A stretch of 64,000 nucleotides of DNA from Schistocerca nitens. Lineage: Eukaryota > Arthropoda > Insecta > Orthoptera > Acrididae. The first letter of the stretch is position 1. Every line of letters starts with the position of its first letter. A program made the position numbers and the translations under genes. This document shows, piece by piece, positions 59,445 through 64,000 of the stretch. The DNA is taken from positions 303,528,150 to 303,592,149 of the forward strand of contig NC_064619.1 of the NCBI RefSeq assembly GCF_023898315.1, in the 5' to 3' direction. A model generated the notes under the pieces. That model saw only the letters and a list, made by a program, of their open reading frames with translations. It ran no database searches and was not told the origin of the DNA.

Positions 59445-59634
59445 TTCAAATGACTCAAATGGTTCCAAGCACTATGGAACTTAACATCTGAGGTCATCAG
59501 TCCCCTGTACTTAGAACTACGTAAACCTAACTAACCTAAGGACACCACACACATCCATGCCCGACGCAGGATTCGAACAGCAGCAGAGCGGATCCCGACT
59601 GAAGCGCCTAGAACCGCTAGGCCACAGCGGCAGG
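59445..59634 (-). repeat. tRNA-derived SINE (common family, copy 4)
   Basis: Flanks CGGAAGAAATG (59434-59444) and CGGAGGAAATG (59635-59645) look like a target duplication with one change. The minus strand matches the common family, with a damaged B box. Confidence 0.85.
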
Positions 59635-59645
59635 CGGAGGAAATG

Positions 59646-60050
59646 TAATGGATAGTCCTTGTGTTAATACTCGTCAGATTAGCTGAGGACAAATGTGACC
59701 AGATACATAATTGTTTTTCTTCCCACGACTCATAGATAGTGATACATTAGCAGGCCAGCCAATAAAACAAGCAAAGACACTATAGTCTGACTTAAATCAG
59801 GTGACATCTGACGTTTAAGCTTCAAAGTTGCCACAGAGTCGCTACACGCACTGTCTCTGCAGGCAGCTATCGGAGCTGTTCTCTCTCCGAGGCAATATAA
59901 TATCGTTTTAAAGGCTTTGTCACCCACAAAAATTACGCAATAAATCTAAGTCTTTTTGAAACGTATCTCAAATGTCGTAAAGACAGATAGCATGAGAGTA
60001 TCAATTTTTGTTTCGTAACCCAGCATGAGACCGACGGCTAACGAAGAATT
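59646..60050. other. Intron sequence, nothing recognised
   Basis: No gene or repeat identified. Confidence 0.4.
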
Positions 60051-60317
60051 GCGCAATATCTACATTTACATCAAACTCCGCAAGCCACTTAATGGTGTGT
60101 GGCGGAGCACACTCCTGGTACCACTAACTGAACCTGCCTACCCTGTTCCGCTCGCAATTGGCGTGTGAGAAGAATAATTATCGATAAGGCTCTGTATTGC
60201 CTGTAATTTCTCGGATTCTCTCGTCCTGGTCAATACGCGAGCAATAACATGTTGTCCGACTCTTCCTCGAAGTACTCTCTCGAAATTTCAATAGCAAACC
60301 TCTCTGTGATGCACAAC

Positions 60318-60633
60318 TAAAAACTTAACTCCTCCAGAACAGGCCATGAGGGCCCAATGGTACCAACCGGCCGCCGTGTTATCCTCAGCCCATAGGTGTC
60401 ACTGGATGCGGATGTGAAGGGTTATGTGGTCAGCACACAGCTCTCCCGGCCGTATGTCAGTTTCCGAGCCGCTACTTCTCAATCAAGTAGCTCCTTAGTT
60501 TGCCTCACAAGGGCTGAGTGCACCCTGCTTGCTAACAGCTGTCGGCAGACCGGATGGTCAGCCATACAAGTGCTAGCCCAGCCCGACAGCAGTCCACCGG
60601 GAACCGGTGTTACCACTGCGGCAAGGCCGTTGG
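60318..60633. repeat. SINE inserted in the LINE, 316 bp
   Basis: Exact 14-bp duplication CTGTGATGCACAAC (60304-60317, 60634-60647). The block with ggtcagcacacagctctc resembles the SINE body at 5790-6100. Orientation is unclear. Confidence 0.85.
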
Positions 60634-61313
60634 CTGTGATGCACAACGCCTCTCCTGTTACGACTGCCGCAGTAGTTTGTTGATCATCTCGGTAGCGCTC
60701 TCGCGCCGACTAAACGACCCCGTGACGAAACGCGAAGCTCTTCGTTGGATCTTCTCTATCTCTTCTATCAGTCCTACCTGGTAAGGAGCCCACATTGTTG
60801 AACAGTACTCAAGAATCGTTCGAACAAGCACCTTATACACCACTTCCTTCTTGGATGAGTTACATTTCCTTAAGATTCTTCCTACGAACTTCAGTCTAGC
60901 ATATACTTTTCTACTTTTCCCACTGTGATCTGTGTGCTCATTCCACTTAAGGTCGCTCTGGGTAGTTACTGCTAAACATTTTACGGCAGTTAGGGTCTAC
61001 CAGTTTCTCATCTATAGTGTACTTGTACAGTAGACGCTTTGTTTTCCTACGTATGCGCAGTACGTTACATTTATTTACGTTCAGGTTCAACTGCTAGAGC
61101 CTAGCCATTCATCAATTCTCTGGTGGTCATTCTGAAAATCGATACGGTCTTCTGGCGTTGCTACTTTGTTACAGAAAACCGGATCATCTACGAACAGTCT
61201 TAAGGAGCATCCGACGATTTCTACTAGATTATATATATATATATATAATCTCGGTAATACTAACGGTCCTCTCACATTTCCATGGGGTACTCCGGAAAGA
61301 ACCTGTACAACTC

Positions 61314-61594
61314 TCGATTTTGTTCCGTCAAGAGCGACGTGCTTAGTTCTATCTTTAAGGAAGTATTGAATCCAGTCACAAATCTGGTCGGATACTCGGT
61401 AAGTTCATATTTTCTTTCACTAAACGGCAGCGCGTGACGGTGTCAAATGCCTTCCTGAAGTCAAGCGATACGGCATCAACATGATCAACAGCGCTAAAGA
61501 TATCACGGAGGAACAGAGCGAGCTGAGTTTCGCAAGGTCTCTGCGGAATCTACGTTAACTTTTGAGATTTGCATTTTCCAAAAAGTCATAATTC
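61314..61594 (-). repeat. 281-bp direct duplication within the LINE, copy 1
   Basis: Starts tcgattttgttccgtcaag, matches 62629-62909 with only a few differences, and ends exactly where a Tc1 fragment begins. Confidence 0.93.
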
Positions 61595-61597
61595 CTG

Positions 61598-61931
61598 CAA
61601 TGCGACAACCCACGCGTCCAGAATTCCTACAGAGTGTTCCCAGGAACACTCCTCTGCGTTTAAATACTTCCGCTGGCCACAAAACTCCCTAAACATGAAC
61701 ATTATTGACCATATCTGGAATGCCTTGCAACGTGCTGTTGAGAAGAGATCTCCACCACCTCGTACTCTTACGGATTTATGGACAGCCCTGCAGGATTCTT
61801 GGTGTCAGTTCCCTCCAGCGCTACTTGACACATTTGTCGAATCAATGCCACATCGTGTTGCGGCATTTCTGCGTGCTCGCTGAGGCTCTACGCGATGTTA
61901 GTCGAGGTAACCAGTTTCTTTGGCTCTTCAG
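61598..61931 (+). pseudogene. Tc1 family B fragment, C-terminal end
   Basis: The plus-strand frame reads QEHSSAFKYFRWPQNS, NMNIIDHIWNALQRAVEKRSPP and VESMPHRVAAFLRAR, like the element at 56515. The catalytic Glu is Asp here (IIDHIW). It ends with the family terminal repeat ggctcttcagta at 61931. The 5' part is absent and the junction at about 61595 is with the LINE duplication. Confidence 0.85.
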
Positions 61932-62628
61932 TATATGATAGTCTACAACTAAGAATATGTAGATAAGTATGAACATGTCTCTGTAATTGGTTCCTTTTTT
62001 CTACTTTCCGGTGGTAATTTAACCAGTTTACGCTACTCTGCTCCTGCTACCACATATCAGAATCATCATTGACACATGGCATCTGCTAGCACTTTACTCA
62101 GTAAATCCCTATACCACTTCACTGATTAACGCCCACTACTATGTTTATCCTTCAGTGTACTTTTCATTTGCTATACCTGATGGTTTACTGCAGGTACTAT
62201 AAACTACTAGTTTACCTATTACAATTTTTTTGTGTGGACAGCCTTTCCTGATTACTGTGTAAGGTGGCTAGATATTTTGTATCTTACAGTGTTCTCGACA
62301 CGAAAGTGTCGTGCATTTAGATAACTTATATTTTAATATCATTTGATAAGAGTAGAAACGTTTATTATGGAAACAAATATGACTGATATCGTGAAGTACG
62401 TCTTGGTACTAACAATTGAATTTCATTTGTTGCATGTTGAGTCATCGGACTTAATCTAACGTGGCTGTGTAAAACTTGGTGGAGAGGACGAACATTGGTT
62501 TCACCGGCACTGGGCAGACAGCCATGTGGCTGAAGTTGCAAATTCTCTTTCGTCAGTTTCAAATTTGGTTTACTTTCAGACTATCAAATTTGTATCATTG
62601 AATGGGGTCACTGTTTCATATCATATGG
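61932..62628. other. Segment between the LINE duplicates, nothing recognised
   Basis: About 700 bp of AT-rich sequence, lying with the Tc1 fragment between the two 281-bp copies. Confidence 0.45.
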
Positions 62629-63030
62629 TCGATTTTGTTCCGTCAAGAGCGACGTGCTTAGTTCTATCTGCAAGGAAGTATTGAATCCAGTCACAAATCT
62701 GGTCGGATACTCGGTAAGTTCATATTTTCTTTCACTAAACGGCAGCGCGTGACGGTGTCAAATGCCTTCCTGAAGTCAAGCGATAAGGCATCAACATGAT
62801 CAACAGCGCTAAAGATATCACGGAGGAACAGAGCGAGCTGATTTCGCAAGGTCTCTGCGGAATCTACGTTAACTTTTGAGATTTGCATTTTCCAAAAACG
62901 TCATAATTCATTAGCATAAAACATGTACCATAATTCCACAACAGATTGACGTCAATGATATAGGTCTGTAATTGTGTGTATCTGTCCTGTGGGTCTACTT
63001 AAAAACGGGAATGACCTGAGTAACACTGGA
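62629..63030 (-). mobile_element. CR1-like LINE continuation with 281-bp duplicate copy 2
   Basis: 62629-62909 repeats 61314-61594. Sequence to about 63030 continues the LINE upstream (gacgtcaatgatataggtct and ggtctacttaaaaacggg are recalled LINE phrases). The minus-strand frame 62888-62691 reads LALFLRDIFSAVDHVDALSLDFRKAFDTVTRCRL, an RT segment before the active site. Confidence 0.8.
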
Positions 63031-63417
63031 CAGAAAATTAAGACATCAAGACTTTGATGGGGAGAATATAATGCCTCAGTGCCTACGAGCCGGCTCTAGT
63101 AGTGGATGTTTCAGAATATTTACATAGAGGGACACTAAAGAGATAGTTGGATGAGATGGTGAAAGAGCAGTGACTGGTGAAACTTCAAGACAACTATCTG
63201 GAAAAATTTGTGAAAGCAATTTCTGGAGGCAGATTGTGAAATTGACAAACTCCAACAAGAAGAAGAAAAATAGTGTCAGATTTTCTCTCTTTGACAATTT
63301 TACTATCTGATGTCTTACATACTGGACTGGAATTTCAAGTTATCTGAAAAATGTAGTACATGATCAGGAAAAATTATGTTACAACATTGTATGATACTTC
63401 TCTCATATTGCGCTAGA
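63031..63417. other. Intron sequence beside exon 1, nothing recognised
   Basis: No gene or named repeat between the LINE and the exon 1 donor. Confidence 0.45.
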
Positions 63418-63423
63418 ACTCAC

Positions 63424-63599
63424 ATTGTGAAGTAGAGCTGCCAGGGATACTGTGAGATACTGACTGCGGAACCGCCGACGATCCGGCCATCCAGACGAGA
63501 CCTCCAGAGCTTGCTCCCTGGAATGGGACTCCCCAGTGGAGAAGCAGTGGTGCCACACAGCGCCACCGCCAGGAGTACAACCACAATAGTCCGCAACAT
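63424..63599 (-). CDS. Trypsin-like serine protease, exon 1 (signal peptide, propeptide)
   Basis: The exon encodes residues 1-58: a hydrophobic signal peptide of about 20 residues (MLRTIVVVLLAVALCGTTAS), a short propeptide, the activation cleavage R39|IVGG, and the start of the mature chain (YPWQLYFT). The donor is GTGAGT at 63418-63423, after two bases of the next codon. Joined to exon 2 this gives Ile59 and a continuous YFTISSYWCGAS, normal for a trypsin before Cys42 of chymotrypsin numbering. I chose the ATG at 63597-63599. Another in-frame ATG lies at 63624-63626, but it probably falls upstream of the start expected from the TATA box and would spoil the signal peptide. The partner exon is 28 kb away, so pairing with a paralogue's exon cannot be fully excluded. 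Confidence 0.88.
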
Positions 63600-63639
63600 G
63601 TCTGCAGGTGAGCGTGATGACACCATCAAGTACCGCCTC

Positions 63640-63646
63640 TTAAATA
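63640..63646 (-). promoter_or_regulatory. TATA box of the trypsin gene
   Basis: TATTTAA on the minus strand lies 41-47 bases upstream of the chosen ATG. Transcription would then start near 63615-63620, leaving a 5' leader of under 25 bases. Short leaders with a TATA box are common in insect digestive protease genes. The rest of the upstream sequence to 64000 shows no other element I can name. Confidence 0.6.
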
Positions 63647-64000
63647 CGTACCAAACGTGTTACATTTTGTCGACAATAAAGCGTATGAAACTGGAAAGGG
63701 GTTCATAATCTTGTTCCGTTCAGTCTCATTGGTCGCTTCCAGCTGCCGCGACACTAACAAAACAAGAACTTTAGATAAGAACAAGTGGCGTATTTGTTTC
63801 GCCTAATTGCGTCACTTAATTATCACCACTTTCAGAAGCGTGTGACTGGCTTTTGTGTTTTGTACCTAGCGAAATTTGGAAATGTAGTTTCAGCAGCGGG
63901 AAAGTCAGTCAGAAGCTGGCAAGAGAAATATTCATTGTTTGTTGTTTATCATTATTAGGTTATTTTGCGTGTAGAACGAATAACTCTGCTAAAAATATAT
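63647..64000 (-). promoter_or_regulatory. Upstream region of the trypsin gene
   Basis: It precedes the TATA box and is expected to hold the promoter. No specific binding site can be named from the sequence, and no TE was recognised in it. Confidence 0.4.

Larger units (their letters stand above)
60051..61594 (-). mobile_element. CR1-like LINE, 3' half, degenerate
   Basis: The minus strand carries, from right to left, remnants of the reverse transcriptase (LALFLRDIFSAVDH and LDFRKAFDTV in the copy at 62629; LRLFVDDPVF with the active-site Asp pair near 61180), the thumb-like YKVLVRTILEYCSTMWAPYQ with EEIEKIQRRASRFV (60843-60658), and the 3' end near 60051 (gcggagcacactcctggta region). It matches, from memory, the most abundant LINE type in locusts. 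A SINE (60318-60633) interrupts it. Stops and frameshifts throughout. Confidence 0.8.
35204..63423 (-). other. Inferred 28.2-kb intron of the trypsin gene
   Basis: The span runs from the GTGAGT donor next to exon 1 to the pyrimidine-rich CAG acceptor next to exon 2. Phase and protein continuity support splicing across it. A branch-point-like tactatgac lies just before the polypyrimidine tract. The intron holds LTR, LINE, Tc1, Mutator-like and SINE insertions, listed separately, and no other host gene that I recognise. Introns swollen by TEs are typical of locust genomes. It could instead join exons of two neighbouring trypsin paralogues with a deletion between them. Confidence 0.75.

Noticed and set aside
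63424-63629. Longer trypsin N-terminus starting upstream of 63599
   Set aside because: The upstream in-frame ATG at 63626 lies too close to the TATA box to be in the transcript, and it would place polar residues before the signal peptide.
1-64000. CRISPR arrays, operons, phage or plasmid features
   Set aside because: All direct repeats are explained by LTRs, tandem arrays or TE duplications. The sequence is clearly animal nuclear DNA.

Overview
The window looks like nuclear DNA from a large, repeat-rich insect genome. Several repeat families here match, from memory, the commonest repeats of grasshoppers and locusts, so a Schistocerca-like orthopteran is the best guess. That is inference and no database was searched. 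There are no operons, CRISPR arrays or bacterial signals. Coding density is very low and most long ORFs belong to transposable elements (TEs).

One host gene is supported: a secreted trypsin-like serine protease on the minus strand. Exon 1 (63424-63599) carries the signal peptide, the propeptide and the R|IVGG activation site. Exon 2 (34600-35203) carries the whole catalytic triad. The splice phases fit and give an intact 259-residue protein, with a TATA box upstream and a polyadenylation signal downstream. The inferred intron is about 28.2 kb and is filled with TEs. The last 82 coding bases plus part of the 3' UTR (34407-34683) are repeated almost perfectly, in inverted orientation, inside the intron (35832-36109).

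Layout: 1-8.3 kb is nested Tc1/mariner elements and SINEs. At 9.8-15 kb an unclassified repeat is split by a young non-coding LTR retrotransposon (9889-12690); an unsplit copy of that repeat lies at 19.6-21.1 kb. A 5S rRNA-like pseudogene at 21.6 kb is followed by a complete but degenerate hAT element (21780-24326). An RTE-like LINE lies at 25.9-28.6 kb, then a piggyBac element (28998-31629) carrying a SINE, then a Tc1 copy just downstream of the trypsin gene.

The intron (35.2-63.4 kb) holds retroelement remnants and a Mutator-like element (40144-42976) with an intact Tc1 transposase inside it (41271-42691). It also holds an 8.5-kb gag-only LTR retrotransposon (46081-54559) that cut another Tc1 element in two, a further Tc1 element at 56.5 kb, several SINEs, and a CR1-like LINE (60-63 kb) with an odd 281-bp direct duplication.

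Nearly all TE proteins are broken. The exception is the 372-residue Tc1 transposase at 41329-42447. I found no convincing new multi-gene system. The most unusual items are the inverted trypsin duplication, the gag-only giant LTR element, the Mutator-like element flanked by TTAA, and the spread of catalytic spacings (32, 34 and 36 residues) among neighbouring Tc1 transposases.
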